64,000 bases of DNA from Sycobia sp. Sy_11 (lineage: Eukaryota > Arthropoda > Insecta > Hymenoptera > Epichrysomallidae): the NCBI GenBank assembly GCA_018907035.1, contig JACCIC010000124.1, positions 231,501 through 295,500 of the forward strand, written 5' to 3'. This document shows, in pieces, positions 13,133 through 25,089 of the stretch. Below the pieces are notes generated by a model. That model was not told the origin of the DNA and did not search any database. It saw only the letters and a list, made by a program, of their open reading frames with translations. How positions within the stretch are numbered: position 1 is the first letter of the stretch; each line of letters opens with the position of its first letter. Made by a program: the position numbers and the translations under genes.

Positions 13133-13480
13133 GAAAAAGGGAGAGCAGAGTCAGCTGGAGGAGAACGAACTTTAAAGAGATAGAAGATAGAGAAGGTGGA
13201 GAAAGAAATTTAGAGGTAGAAGATAGAGAAGGTAAAGAACGAGATTTAGAGAGAGAATATAGCAGGTGAAGAGCCATGAAAGAGAGAGCCAAGGAGCAGT
13301 GAGATAGAGATAGAAAGCGAAAAGAAGAAATAACGAAGAGACAGAACAGTGAAAGGAAGTAGAGAGAGAGAGACAGGTAGAGTAGCGGAGTGAACCGTAG
13401 AGATAGAAGGCGAGAAGGAAGAAATAGCCAAGAGAAAGAACGAAGAAAGCGGAATGAGGGATCGGAGTGGAGCGAAAAGG
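13133..13480 (+). repeat. long purine-rich tract
   Basis: Nearly all A/G on the + strand for about 350 bp, with units such as GATAGAGAAGGTGGAGAAAG. Comparable purine tracts occur in the same position and orientation within the other family X copies (30230-30500 +, 45500-45690 read on the minus strand). This suggests a conserved LTR or leader feature rather than random simple sequence. Confidence 0.7.
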
Positions 13481-13776
13481 AGCGAAGAACAGGACGAGAA
13501 CGCCGATCTGCACCTAGTCCGTGCCTTCCTTCCACACTGAGCCTACTACCGGCTCCAGCCCTTCAACTTCGTCGGTGCAGGGAGCGCGCGCCACGCGGCG
13601 ACGGGATCGGTCGACTCAATTCTGTGCTCTTGCGAGATGGACCGGGTACGTGGACCGGGAGTAGCTAAGGCGATTGTATTCGAGACGGTAGTTTGTGAGT
13701 ACGAAATAAATAGAACGGAAGAAATTTAACGGCTGAATTTCTTTTTTATGTCGTTTCCCTGTAATCTCCTTTCAAG

Positions 13777-13811
13777 CCGGCGAAACCCCCCGCCCCAGTG
13801 AGACAGTTCAG
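13777..13811 (+). other. AG-[GGCG block]-GTAAGT cassette of family X copy A
   Basis: A 35 nt GC-rich segment preceded by a pyrimidine-rich CTCCTTTCAAG and followed by CAG|GTAAGTG. The same arrangement occurs at 30903-30938, at 45015-45043 (minus), at 63249-63276 and near 63895-63921. It may be a spliced mini-exon or an LTR/primer-binding-site junction followed by a splice donor. Confidence 0.45.
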
Positions 13812-13894
13812 GTAAGTGAAGTAGAAAAAAAATTTCGTTGTGTGCGCGAATTCAGATCCAACTGGGAATAAATTTCGATCAGGGTTCGCGGCAT

Positions 13895-13900
<6 letters not shown>

Positions 13901-13975
<75 letters not shown>
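13901..13975. repeat. (TA)n microsatellite
   Basis: About 75 bp of pure TA separates the end of family X copy A from the right inverted-repeat arm. Confidence 0.95.
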
Positions 13976-13982
<7 letters not shown>

Positions 13983-14172
13983 GTCATTTTTTAAATGAAA
14001 TACTGCGAATATTGGATATTGGTGCCAACTGAATTAAAGCAATAAATGGACTGCTAAATAGCACTTTATTGAAGCGGGCGTTGAAGTAGCACCTTTTTGT
14101 ATGGAAGCAACGATATATTATAGAATTTATTAACTCACTATTTTTAAATAAAATAAATACTTTGAACAAATG
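13976..14172 (-). repeat. right arm of the long inverted repeat
   Basis: The inverted partner of 10504-10690; see the left arm. The outer limit is set where similarity fades, after TTTGAACAAATG. Confidence 0.7.
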
Positions 14173-14179
14173 TGTAATT

Positions 14180-15660
14180 GTATTAGATCAGTTATCGCCA
14201 GAGTTAAGCATATACATACACACGGAAATTAGGGTATAAAAGACTCAAGTTATGGCCTTCTATATGCTATATGTTTATATTCGGGAAATTAGCTACTTTA
14301 GAAACTGATGATATACTTTTTCTGTGATATCTCGATGAAAAAAAATATTACTCAAATTTGATGTATGGAGCTTAAAGGGTTTTTCCGTTTATAGGAAAAA
14401 AAAATTTTCCGCGATATTATCGAAGCTTAAATATACTAAAAATCACTTTCTTACCCTTGAGATTAGGATATCTAACATTTATGATTAATACTGACTTCGA
14501 ATTCAAATTCTATGTGAAAAATTACTCCTGAAATGACCCTCACTTGACCAACAACAGAACCATTCAAATCTATCTTATTAGTATCCTATAGAATTGTTAA
14601 CTACAGTTTTTTAGTTATATTTTCTATATAGTTGATAACTATAATCCAAATAATTAAACTCATTATGATATTTTCTTAGTTGAATTTGTATAATGAGAAT
14701 TAGATGCTTTCATTTTTATATTTTTTAAATATTTAAATCATTATATTAGTACAATTAGTACGTTTAAGTAGAAAGTCAGGTAATTAGGATAACAGCGTAA
14801 TTCGGCCAAAGTGGTGAGGTATTGTTAAATCTGTTAGTGGATATTACTAATACATTGGTGAAACATGAAGCATATACACTTTAATGAATAAGTCTACCAA
14901 GCCTATAAATTTAAGATATCCATCTTTTATTTTGTAACTGTTATGTATTTGTTATAATGGAATCATTTTTTTCAATCACCTTCTGCAGGTATCTTCACAC
15001 CGGGTTTAGGGTAGAAGTTTTCTCTATATCTCTAATTATTGCATTAAGCTTGTGTATCTTTGCAATGACAGCAGCTTTCTTTTTCAATACCTCTTCCATA
15101 TGATTTTAAAGTATTTTTATATTGTAACTAACATTGCGGTTCAGAACTACCAGCAGTTGATCCGTAATAGATCTTCTAGTTTTCTCTTTTCTGTCCTTTG
15201 TAATATATTTGGTTATACCCGCCTGGATTTTTTTAAAACTATCCGCCTATGATTTTTTCTCTTTCATTAATGATTATTATTTAGTAAATTAGTAAGTGTC
15301 CGAAACGATTTATCACTGTTTCAATTCGATTTCTCTTTTCTTTCTTCTTTTTTGTGATCACCTGCCAGCCCATGATGTTTCCTTTCTTTTCAATAAATTT
15401 ATCATAGTTAAACTTAGGATACCCGTCGGTGAGTCTATGTCAGGAATATCAAGAAGAATTAACCTGATAAAGTTTTTTATTTTGCTAGTACTCAGGAATG
15501 CAAGTATCTATTTCTGTTTTTGACAGATTAAGAATTAAAACTAATAATAATAATAAGTCTCATTATTGAGGAGAAAGGAGAAATTGTGATTAGGATCTTT
15601 TACAAAACATTAATAAAGGCAATTTTATATTCAAAATGCAAGTTAAATTTATTCTTATTA
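14180..15660. other. AT-rich non-coding stretch (intron)
   Basis: No gene or known repeat recognised. Short open frames at about 15052-15252 and 15296-15523 are Phe/Leu/Ser-rich and lack a family signature or good codon context. Confidence 0.45.
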
Positions 15661-15671
15661 AACTAAATGGC

Positions 15672-16175
15672 ATAAAAAACCTCCACTCAGTGAGTGGAGG
15701 AAAAAGCCGTACAATAAATTTAATAAATAGTAATGCTTATTTAAATGATCATTTAAATTGAAGGTATCTGAGAACTAAATCTTACCACTAATAAGCTAAT
15801 TCGAATTCTCTTGAAAAGATCTTTATACCAGCCTCGTCAGGCTGTAGAATCCTGAAGGTCGGCACCGTTGGCCAAAAATAATCACGCTCGGGGCCCTCGC
15901 GCCCGTAATTGAGGTGATGAGTCTCTGGCGACTCCACACAAAACTCCTTCAGCTTAAAAACCACACTCAGGCACTCGCGCCCTTACTTGAGGTGGTGAGT
16001 CGCAGGCGACTCCACAACACACCTTCAGGTCTAAAATAATAGACGATCGATTCAAGAAGTACGTCGACGTTTTATACAGACGAAAAGGCACTTTTCTCTC
16101 TAACGGCTCGCGCTCGAATGAAAATAAAAATACAAAAAGGTTTTACATTGCACCGGCGCCCCTCCACTCACTGCG
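15672..16175. repeat. GC-richer repeat block with terminal hairpin
   Basis: Begins near a perfect hairpin (CCTCCACTCA-GTGAG-TGGAGG, about 15680-15702) and ends near CCCCTCCACTCACTGCG (16156-16173), so the same motif marks both sides. Inside are two direct copies of about 60 bp, 82 bp apart (15896 and 15978), each with CTCGCGCCCxTAxTTGAGGTG, a GGCGACTCCACA block and CCTTCAG. It may be a non-autonomous element or satellite-like unit; no protein is encoded. Confidence 0.45.
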
Positions 16176-16289
16176 TAACATAAACAATCCTATCCGGTTA
16201 CAATGCCTAAATCAAGAAAAGATCATATATATCGTATGCCGAACTGTAAAAGAATATAATATAATTTACCATACAATATATACTCACAT

Positions 16290-16390
16290 ATATACATGTA
16301 AACACATATACATACATACATACATACATACATACATACATACATACATACACACATATATAGTTCATATATACACACATACATACACAT
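16290..16390. repeat. (CATA)n microsatellite
   Basis: CATA/ATAC simple repeats centred on 16308-16352. Confidence 0.9.
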
Positions 16391-17047
16391 AGTATAACTA
16401 ACGCGAACAATTTCTTTCGTCTAGCTCTACCGGCTGATGGTAGTGATTTTCCATGTGGTACCATATTTTGCTACTGCAATCCTATATTAGACTACAAAAA
16501 ATGCAGGATAAAAGTGGAGAGTTCCGAGTAGACAATTAGTTTCATAGAGTCGAAAAGTATAATTAAATCTATTTAGATTGACAAACTTTTAAGTAGAAGC
16601 ATACAATTTAAAAGTTATGTAAAATATCAGTAAATGCAACTAAATATCAAATTCTCTTAAAACACTAAAAAAGAATTAGGTATGTATTTATTTATACTCT
16701 TATCATCCATTGCAAGAAAATTAATATATTGCATATAATTTAGTTAATTGAACCAATACATTATCAAATTAGTATTTTCGTAAGAAAAATGTATTCTTAT
16801 TAGAGATTTGTTACGAGAGTAATATCCTTTAAAAATTCGAAGCAAACAAATAAAAATTCATTTATATAAAATTACATTTATCAATAGAGATAAAATTAAG
16901 ACATTTATTTTCATTCAATTACAATATACTACAAATCTTTCTTTATGAAAAAATACATTATTATTTATATGCAGAAAATAAATAACATTTAAATTTGAAT
17001 ATTAAATTATGGATAGATAATTTTAACAAATATAAAAGAGAACATGC

Positions 17048-17048
<1 letters not shown>

Positions 17049-17132
<84 letters not shown>
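17049..17132. repeat. (TA)n microsatellite, two blocks
   Basis: Two pure TA tracts (17050-17091 and 17099-17132) separated by a few bases. Confidence 0.9.
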
Positions 17133-17135
<3 letters not shown>

Positions 17136-17342
17136 TCATTGCAAAAACTTTATCATATATAGAGTGAAATGAAAAAAGTAAAAGAGCCTATAACTGAGCA
17201 TATGATAAAGAAACATAAAGAAACGTTATCCATGCTCATAAAAAAAATTGAATCGAGAATTTTAGTGAAGCAAATTGAAACCTTCGATACTTTAACTATA
17301 ATTAGATACGTTCAAGATTGATTTCGGGAAAAATTAATATTA

Positions 17343-17750
17343 TTAGGAGTGTGAATAAATCTTTCCCGTTTTTTGTAAGAGATGGCGCCACCAATACTGT
17401 GCGAGTATTCAATGGTTACATATGTCATAATCAAAGCTTATTCATATGTCAACAATTCCATACTAACACATTAGTTAAAATTTTTTCGCATCATAAATTT
17501 TTGATATCGTGAAAATGTCGAAAATTGAGCTGAGTCGACGTCATTTGCGGGAAGTTTCACTTTATTGGTTCAATTTGAAGAAATCTGCTGTCGAGACGCA
17601 TCGATTGCGTCAGGAGGCTTATGGAGAAGGTTGTGTCGATGATTCAAGTGTTCGCGGATGGTTTCGACGCTTCAAAAGCGGTGATTTCGACGTGGAAGGC
17701 AAGGAGCGTTCCGGGCGGCCGCAAATCTTTGAAGATCGAGAATTGGCGAC
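17343..17750 (+). mobile_element. truncated mariner, 5' end only
   Basis: Starts after a TA (17341-17342) with the same left terminal repeat as the 18929 element and runs 408 bp, with only about three differences from 18929-19336. The frame (ATG at 17515) gives the N-terminal helix-turn-helix region through RPQIFEDRELAT, then similarity stops abruptly at 17750 and unrelated sequence follows. There is no right terminal repeat. The near-identity shows a very recent insertion followed by deletion, or incomplete repair. Confidence 0.85.
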
Positions 17751-18928
17751 GAAAATATCGAAAAAGACGCCAACCCTATTTCATCTGACTGTCAGTTAAG
17801 TATTTATTCTATATTGAATCTATAGGAATGGGCAAAGAATATATGTGAATACATGAAAATTTTATCTGCGAAAATTGTAAAAAAGAGTGGTGCTTAAAAT
17901 TCTCGGATTTGAAAAACAAAAAAGTCGAATTTATAATTGTATTGACGCTTTGAAAATGATTTAAACTTATTACAAAGGGCAATAGTATGTGATTAATCTT
18001 GTTTTTTACGTATGATATTGAAACAAAGGGTCAATCTACGCACTGCCTTAATTTAAAGCAAGGTAATTGTTTTTGGATCTAGCAGTGTGTAACATGTATC
18101 TCTTGTTCAAAGAAACAAAATTTGAGTCTTCTGAAGAGGAGGGATATATATTTAAGGTAATAACAAATAAATGTATATTATAAAATAAAATCAACTGTTT
18201 TCTAACACCAGTTCCGTTATTTAACAGTAACGTTTTTTCCTTTTCCTATTTATGTTACATATATGGAACCCGTATCCTGCATCCTTTCAGTTATATCATA
18301 TACGCTAATTATTTGTATATATTCCTGTAGCTTCCGCTTAAAAACATTTATTGCCTAAATAAATCGATTGTTCTGAATTTTGTTGGTTTGAACTTAATTG
18401 TTATTCAATATCTAAGTTAAATTTTCCATGACTGATGTCGCACGTTATCAACACAATAGAAATGTTTTTAGTTGAATTTTCTCTCGTATAAATACATTTC
18501 TATACTGACTCGTATTAATTATATCAGTACAGTACATAAACGTTTGAGTACATCGAGAAGACTGCTTGGAGGAGACCAGCATTTATGTTTCACAAGATGT
18601 ATAAAGTATAATTAATGAAGCATCAATTTACAGTTATAAAATCGTTTGATAAATTATACATTAAAAGTATATATAATTGCGAGGAAGATGTGCGAGAATT
18701 GAGGGAAATTTCAAACACATTAGATCGCTATTAGTGAGATATGACCACTGAACGTGTTATCGACTCCATGTTTATAATGAAGAGAACACAAAATACAATA
18801 GACCTGATTTTATATATTTAAATGTTCTGCTCAATTGCTGGGTAATTTTACGACGAAGTTGAAAAATTGCTCTTTGCAGGGATCTGGAACTCTTCTCTTG
18901 AAGAGACTGACAGAAAATGGGCTTTATA
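17751..18928. other. non-coding DNA between the two young mariners
   Basis: About 1.18 kb of AT-rich sequence with no recognised gene or repeat. It does not match the 3' part of the mariner. Confidence 0.5.
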
Positions 18929-20214
18929 TTAGGAGTGTGAATAAGTCTTTCCCGTTTTTTGTAAGAGATGGCGCCACCAATACTGTGCGAGTATTCAATG
19001 GTTACATATGTCATAATCAAAGCTTATTCATATGTCAACAATTCCATACTAACACATTAGTTAAAATTTTTTCGCATCATAAATTTTTGATATCGTGAAA
19101 ATGTCGAAAATTGAGCTGAGTCGACGTCATTTGCGGGAAGTTTCACTTTATTGGTTCAATTTGAAGAAATCTGCTGTCGAGACGCATCGATTGCTTCAGG
19201 AGGCTTATGGAGAAAGTTGTGTCGATGATTCAAGTGTTCGCGGATGGTTTCGACGCTTCAAAAGCGGTGATTTCGACGTGGAAGGCAAGGAGCGTTCCGG
19301 GCGGCCGCAAATCTTTGAAGATCGAGAATTGGCGACTTTGCTTGATGAAGATTCTTGTCAAACGCAAGAAGAACTTGCTGAAGCATTGGGAGTTGACCGA
19401 ACAACCATTTCCAAGCGTTTGAAAGCCATGGGAATGATCCAAAAGCAAGGAAATTGGGTGCCGTACGAACTGAAGCTGAGAGACGTCGAACGGCGTTTTT
19501 TCACTTGCGAACAGCTGCTTCAGCGTCATAAAAGAAAGGGTTTTCTGCATCGTATCGTGACTGGCGATGAAAAGTGGATAGGTTACGATAATCCGAAGCG
19601 AAGAAAATCATGGCGACTACCCGGCCATGCATCATCATCGACGGCCAAGCCAAATATTCATGGTGCCAAGCTCATGCTCTGTATATGGTGGGACCAGCTA
19701 GGTGTGGTTTACTATGAGCTTCTGAAACCGAATGAAAGGATCACAGGCGAGGTCTATCGACGACAATTGATGCGTTTGAGCCGCGCACTGCGAGAAAAAC
19801 GGCCACAATACTCCGACAGGCACGACAAAGTTATTTTGCAACATGACAATGCTCGCCCACATGTTGCACCGCCGGTGAAAACATACTTAGAAACGCTCAA
19901 ATGGGAAGTCCTACCCCACCCGCCGTATAGTCCAGACGTTGCTCCGTCTGATTACCATCTCTTCAGATCGATGACGCATGGCCTGGTTGACCAGCACTTC
20001 CATTCCTACGAGGAAGCCAAAAAATGAGTGGATGACTGGATAGAGGCCAAACCGGTCGAATTTTTTCGCAACGGGATTCGTATGTTGCCAGAAAGATGGG
20101 AAAAAGTTGTAGCTAGCGATGGCCAATACTTTCAATAATTCATTTGTAACCATTTTTTCACAATAAAGGCTCAAAATTTGAAAAAAAACGGGAAAGACTT
20201 ATTCACATACCTGA
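18929..20214 (+). mobile_element. near-intact mariner element, 1286 bp
   Basis: Flanked by TA on each side (18927-18928, 20215-20216). The terminal repeats are about 30 bp: left TTAGGAGTGTGAATAAGTCT, right read inward TCAGGTATGTGAATAAGTCT, both continuing into TTCCCGTTTTTT. The length and ends are as expected for an autonomous Tc1/mariner element. The terminal repeats resemble those of the older element at 56902-58190, suggesting the same subfamily. Confidence 0.93.
19101..20138 (+). pseudogene. mariner transposase (DD34D) with one premature stop
   Basis: The ATG at 19101 follows the 5' UTR; an upstream in-frame GTG is not the start. The N-terminal paired-type helix-turn-helix lies at about residues 1-110, with the linker WVPYEL at about 119-124. 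The catalytic domain keeps D156 (TGDEKW), D249 (QHDNARPH) and D284 (PYSPDVAPSDYHLF), exactly 34 residues between the second and third Asp. A TGA at 20025-20027 ends the frame after 308 residues, where relatives have Trp in KKWxDxW. The frame is open for another 36 codons to the natural TAA at 20136-20138. The enzyme would cut and paste at TA sites. It is the least damaged TE protein in the window. Confidence 0.93.
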
Positions 20215-20216
20215 TA

Positions 20217-20690
20217 AAATAAATATAGATAGTTTAAGAAGTATTATAAGTGCTACTAGAAACAGCTTATTGGTTATTAATTTTAGTGAATATAGTCCTA
20301 CATACTATTACAGAGGCTATATCGAAATTACGTTTTAATATATCTGCTTAATACATATATAAAGATGAAATATTGATTGCTGTACCTTAAAATTGAATAT
20401 GAACGTTTTTATTTTTCCTGAGGATAACTATTGCAGTACCGTCAGGATCAGTTCTGAAAGGTTGGGGCACGTGTGGAGGGTCGGATCAGGAAAAATAACC
20501 GTATTCAGTTTTATCTAGAAAAATAACATAAACTATATAGTTAGATTAAAATATCTTTTCAAGATAACAAGTAATTTGTTAATCTGGTGCTCGCTATCAA
20601 AAAAATATAATTAGTATTTATTGATTTACCTAGAACACTAAATATTTAATTATACTTCGGTTATAAACTATGATTCAGGCTTGAATAGCT
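20217..20690. other. non-coding DNA
   Basis: Nothing recognised except a GC-richer patch at 20440-20500 (GGTTGGGGCACGTGTGGAGG), which may belong to the neighbouring repeat block. Confidence 0.4.
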
Positions 20691-20694
20691 TGAA

Positions 20695-21300
20695 AAACGA
20701 AGAGCGCCCTACAATGAGAATCACGACTTTTTTCGGTTTGAAGAAAGGATACGTGATTGAGATAGTTGGTTTTGAATGGAACACCGCGCAACCAGAATCT
20801 AGCCACTCTAGGATTTAGTCGAGGTAGGGCCTGGCACAGGCTAGTTTCTGGCACAGGATATCGTGTAATTTGTAACACAATACATATATCACAAATAATT
20901 ATTACGTGAACAAAATTAATATCACGCGCAACTTATAATAATAGTTTTAATAACAGTTAGCTGGATATCTTATTTCTAAACGTGTGTTATTTACCGCTGC
21001 TTTACCGATTCGGCGCTATTTACCGCATGAATACCTGGTTTTAGTTTCCACGTAGGGAATTAAAATGATCAGGCTGATTTTATAAGCTGATAAAAATAGA
21101 GACGTACTTAATTCCGCTGGCCTTTTGAGAAACACCTCGCAACCAGGATTAAGAATTAAGTGGTAAGATGATTTTACAGGAAAAGAAAACTGTTGTTCTT
21201 TTGAGGAGCGCCTCGAAACCAGGATCACGATTTGTTTAGGCTAGGTAAATTATTAACCGTCTGTCTTTTGAAGAGCGCCTCGCAATAGAGATCAAGTTAT
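20695..21300. repeat. cluster of about 30 bp interspersed direct repeats
   Basis: Five degenerate copies of a unit like CTTTTGARGAGCGCCTCGCA followed by ACCAGGATCA, near 20698, 20777, 21122, 21196 and 21265. Spacing is about 70-80 bp within each of two groups. The block may be a TE leader or LTR; it ends near a GC-rich patch at 21455-21500 (CCACTCACATAACATCGACC). No protein is encoded. Confidence 0.5.
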
Positions 21301-21776
21301 TAATTCAGAAGAGAATTTTAATGCCAGGAATTTATTGAGCTCTGGACAGCTTGCTAGTTTCAGGAGGAGTTCGTATGAAACGATTTTATCTAAATCGGTC
21401 CATAGGGCGAACTGTCGATTTTGCCTTTTGTAATTGATAATACTGTTATCGGTAAATTCCGTCGCCACTCACATAACATCGACCGAGCCGCCGCTTTTAT
21501 AATAATAGCAATAATTTATAATAATTATTTATAATAATCATAGTAATTTATAATAATACTAATATATTATAATAATTACAATACCAGTTGATAATGTGGA
21601 TATATACTAGATTGTTTGTGACAATACTTTATTTCGTTTAATTAAGTTTGAAACAAAATATTAAATTAATTTGCTTATAATTATTCGTATATGCGTATAC
21701 ACGTATTCTAAAGTGTATACGTAGCGTTACACAAATGTGTGTTCATATATGTATAGATACACACACACACATTAAT

Positions 21777-21783
21777 ATATATA

Positions 21784-21831
<48 letters not shown>
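21777..21831. repeat. (TA)n microsatellite
   Basis: Pure TA tract directly before family X copy B. Confidence 0.95.
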
Positions 21832-21833
<2 letters not shown>

Positions 21834-23247
21834 CCACCGCTCCATCAGCCACGCACAGCCGTCTGCGGAGGGATAATCAGATTATGTTGCCTCATCTAGC
21901 TATCACACGGTCTGGCATGCTGGGAAGTACTCACGCGAGAAAACGTAAACAATTGATACGCATGATGAATCGTTCGATGGTTGAGGACGTGAATTTTGCG
22001 ATTTGTTTTCGACAGTGGCCTAAGTTTCGAGGCATTATTTAATAAATTAAGAAGAAAAAAATTAAGTTTAAGAAAAAAGTTTAAATTCAAAGCTTAAGTT
22101 AAGTTTAAAGGTTCACTTAAGTAAAGCTAAATAAGTTAAATGAAGACAACGAGTCTCCAAAGCAACTATAAATAATTTCATATACAAAATAAAAAAAAAC
22201 AAATAGTGAATCTAAGACAATTACTAAATAATAGTGATAGTGTTGCAAATTTAGACAATGAAAAAAAAAGAGAGAAACAACTGTAAATAATTGTCACAAA
22301 TAATAATTAAGAAAAAGAATAAAAAATAATCAACCTAAATAGTATCAATAAATAATAATAAGAAAAAAAAGGGAAAAAGGATATTGCTAATAAAGATAAA
22401 AAATTTGGAAAAACAACTATCAATAATTTAGATAATATCATAATTAAAATTTACTGACTCTGTAGAAAGATGAATGCATAATAGTGAAATTATTATAAGT
22501 AATATATACTAAATCTGGTGAATAATTTTGAAAGTATTATGAACAGAAAAAAATATAAATAGAAATATCGGAAGAATAATAATGATAATGCTATTGATAA
22601 AGATAAAGGAGTTAGTTTCTACTTTAATAAGCAGTAGTGGTATGTTAAAAATGGCAGTGGCAAATAAGATGCTTCAAGAATAAAAATATAAAAAAAAAGA
22701 AAAAAATGACGAAACACTAAGTAAAGAGCCGAGTATTCACACTCATGAATAATGAATTTTTGAAAGATCATTTAAGATTTAGTGACGTATACACATTAGA
22801 CATTTTGTAATTTGCTCAAATGAATTTTATTTATTTAGGTAACGAACTATAACTTAAATTGGTGAATGCACATGCAATGAAACAATATGATTGATAATTA
22901 TGTAGCCGATTATTGAAGATGCTATTGAGTAATTTAATCTTTACAAAGGATATGATGCAGGACTTATTAGAAGAATAATATGAGATATAAAAGTGAGGAA
23001 ACAAAAAAAATGAAGATGAAAGTTACTACAATGAACCAGTTCGAAGACGACAGGAAGTGATAAAGAAGTATTTCCGAGAGGGTGCTATTTTTTTTGTATT
23101 TATATATTTCATAAGCTCTTTCAAGAGTCAAGTATGTCAATGTCAATGCTAAATATGACCTAATTAGATTATGTAAAACTTAGGATAGTTGAAAGTACCT
23201 ATCATTGTTATAGCAAGGCGTAGGAAAATTATCATTTAGTATATTAA

Positions 23248-23387
23248 CCTTTAGATTGCCGGCATTTTTGCCTTATAAATTGATATTTTTGATGTGCAAA
23301 ATTTATACATAAAAACACCTCATATCTCTAGAGTAGCTGTCAAGGGAACAGGTGGCTCATATATGAACCATGCTGGCAGTCTAAAGG
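23248..23387. mobile_element. 140 bp piggyBac-type MITE, copy 2
   Basis: Flanked by TTAA at 23244-23247 and 23388-23391; nearly identical to the 10977-11116 copy. It marks the exact left edge of the recently duplicated 1.45 kb block. Confidence 0.85.
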
Positions 23388-25089
23388 TTAAGCTAATGGT
23401 TAATTGAAGTTTAAACAAAGACAATGAATCCAAAAGTGAGTTCTAATTATAAAAATACGGTATTTTAGAATAATCAGCCTAAACATTTAACAATCAGTAA
23501 AATAAACAGTTGTAAGTAAAATGATAAAAAGTAGAAAGGATGGGCGAATAGTCCTAAAAAAAACATTGCAAAGGACAATAATGACTATCGAGGGTTCAGC
23601 AAACATAATGAAATTTTTTATTACTAATTTATCTGAAAGAAAAATAACTGTGAATAATTTGAAAATGTCATGAACTGAAAACAATAAAACCGTAGCAATA
23701 TCAAACAAAAGAATAATGCTAATGCTGAGAATAAAGGTAAGGAAATTGGTGAAACATTTTACATAATATTAAAGGTACTGTAGAGATGGTAGAAATCGTA
23801 AACCAAGAAACTGAAAGGAAAAGAGATGCAGTTCATATTTCCCCAATTACTCAAAATGAAGAAAAGAAAATAATAGTCAGTTAAGAAACAATTTAGAAAG
23901 GTGTACAGTGAAAATAAATTTTGCAGAAAGAAAAGTGACAGTAAAAATATTGAAATAGAAAATTCAGATAACGCTGAAATTTGGAATCCAGATTGATGAA
24001 TCATTTAGACGACCCAGATATTGATGATATATCGTTAAGAAATAAACGAAACAAATTAGTTTAAACAACAACATTGATCCAGTAAAGCTGAAAGCCGCTA
24101 AAAATGTTATAGTTATGAGACCTTGTAGAAGGCCAGTACAACTATGAGCCAGTCCTCCAGTTTGGTGATTAACGAAGGTGATGTAGATAAATAAAGATGA
24201 TTGTATAGGTTGTTTATATCTAAATAATAGTATAAATTATTTAGGTTTAATAATAGACTAGTAAATAGTACATTCTTCTATAAGCATATCATATAAATGT
24301 TATATGTAAAATATTCTAGTATATAAGATTATAAGCTGTTTGAAGAAATACGGTACAAAAAAAAAATTTGATTTTGCCTTATTTTTACATAGCTCATAAG
24401 GTTATTCAAGAGTCAAGTATGAACTCATTAGATTATGTAAAACTTAGGATATTTGAGATTACCTATCATTGTCATAGCGAGGAGTAGGGAAATTATCATT
24501 TAGTATATTAATGTTGTAAAGCGTACTTTTTGGTTGTATTCTAATTTTTATATCATTTCGTGATAGCCACACACTGTTTCTGTAAAGGCTGATCAATTCA
24601 GAAGAAAAATCAAGAAAAATTTTTTTTTATTCTATAATAATTAAATTTAACATTATATTGATTATAATTATTACGAAGTTGGGGAGTAAGGAACTGAAGT
24701 AACCCGAATGAGCTAGCTCAAATAATTCGCAATTTATAATTACTGTATTATTGTTATTATATTGTCATGATAAAAAAATAATAATAAGGAAACTTTTTTT
24801 TCTTACAGTAATAAATAATTTCTATTAGTATTACAGTCCAATTAAATAGATTAAATTTAATACATAATAAAATTAAATTATGTTTATATCAATACTATCT
24901 ATACAAATACAGTCGACATAAGCACAATTAAAGTAATTTTTCTTTATCTTCTTGAATTTATGTTTGAATCGGGTTTGGCTGCTCATGTTACAAACAATCA
25001 TAAATTGTAAAGGGATTAAATGCGACATAGAAATGTCATTTATTTTTTTAAATTAGCAATTGCATAGATAGTGTCAAGCTTATACTGTT

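Larger units (their letters stand above)
10706..13900 (+). mobile_element. 'family X' LTR-like repeat, copy A
   Basis: A 3.2 kb unit sits between two (TA)n tracts. It has a GC-rich 5' block (10737-10960, starting TGTCACAAGGCGCACGCG), a piggyBac-type MITE, an AT-rich body, a purine-rich tract (13133-13480), an AATAAA at 13705-13710, and a GC-rich end ending GCATAACA. Copies or parts recur at 21.8-31.0 kb and, reversed, at 44.94-47.4 kb. A poly(A) signal followed by a CA/AG boundary and a GGCG-rich block suggests an LTR (R-U5) plus primer-binding leader. No gag or pol was found, so the class is an inference. Confidence 0.5.

Noticed and set aside
12978..13535. 185-codon Ser/Leu/Phe-rich minus-strand frame
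   Set aside because: It is the complement of a purine-rich tract; overlapping frames on the same strand are equally open and there is no domain.
15680..15702. Rho-independent-style terminator hairpin
   Set aside because: Bacterial terminators are not expected in an insect-type genome; the hairpin recurs as a mark at the other end of the repeat block.
15896..16038. CRISPR-like repeat-spacer pattern
   Set aside because: Only two units of about 60 bp, without conserved short repeats and variable spacers; eukaryotic context.
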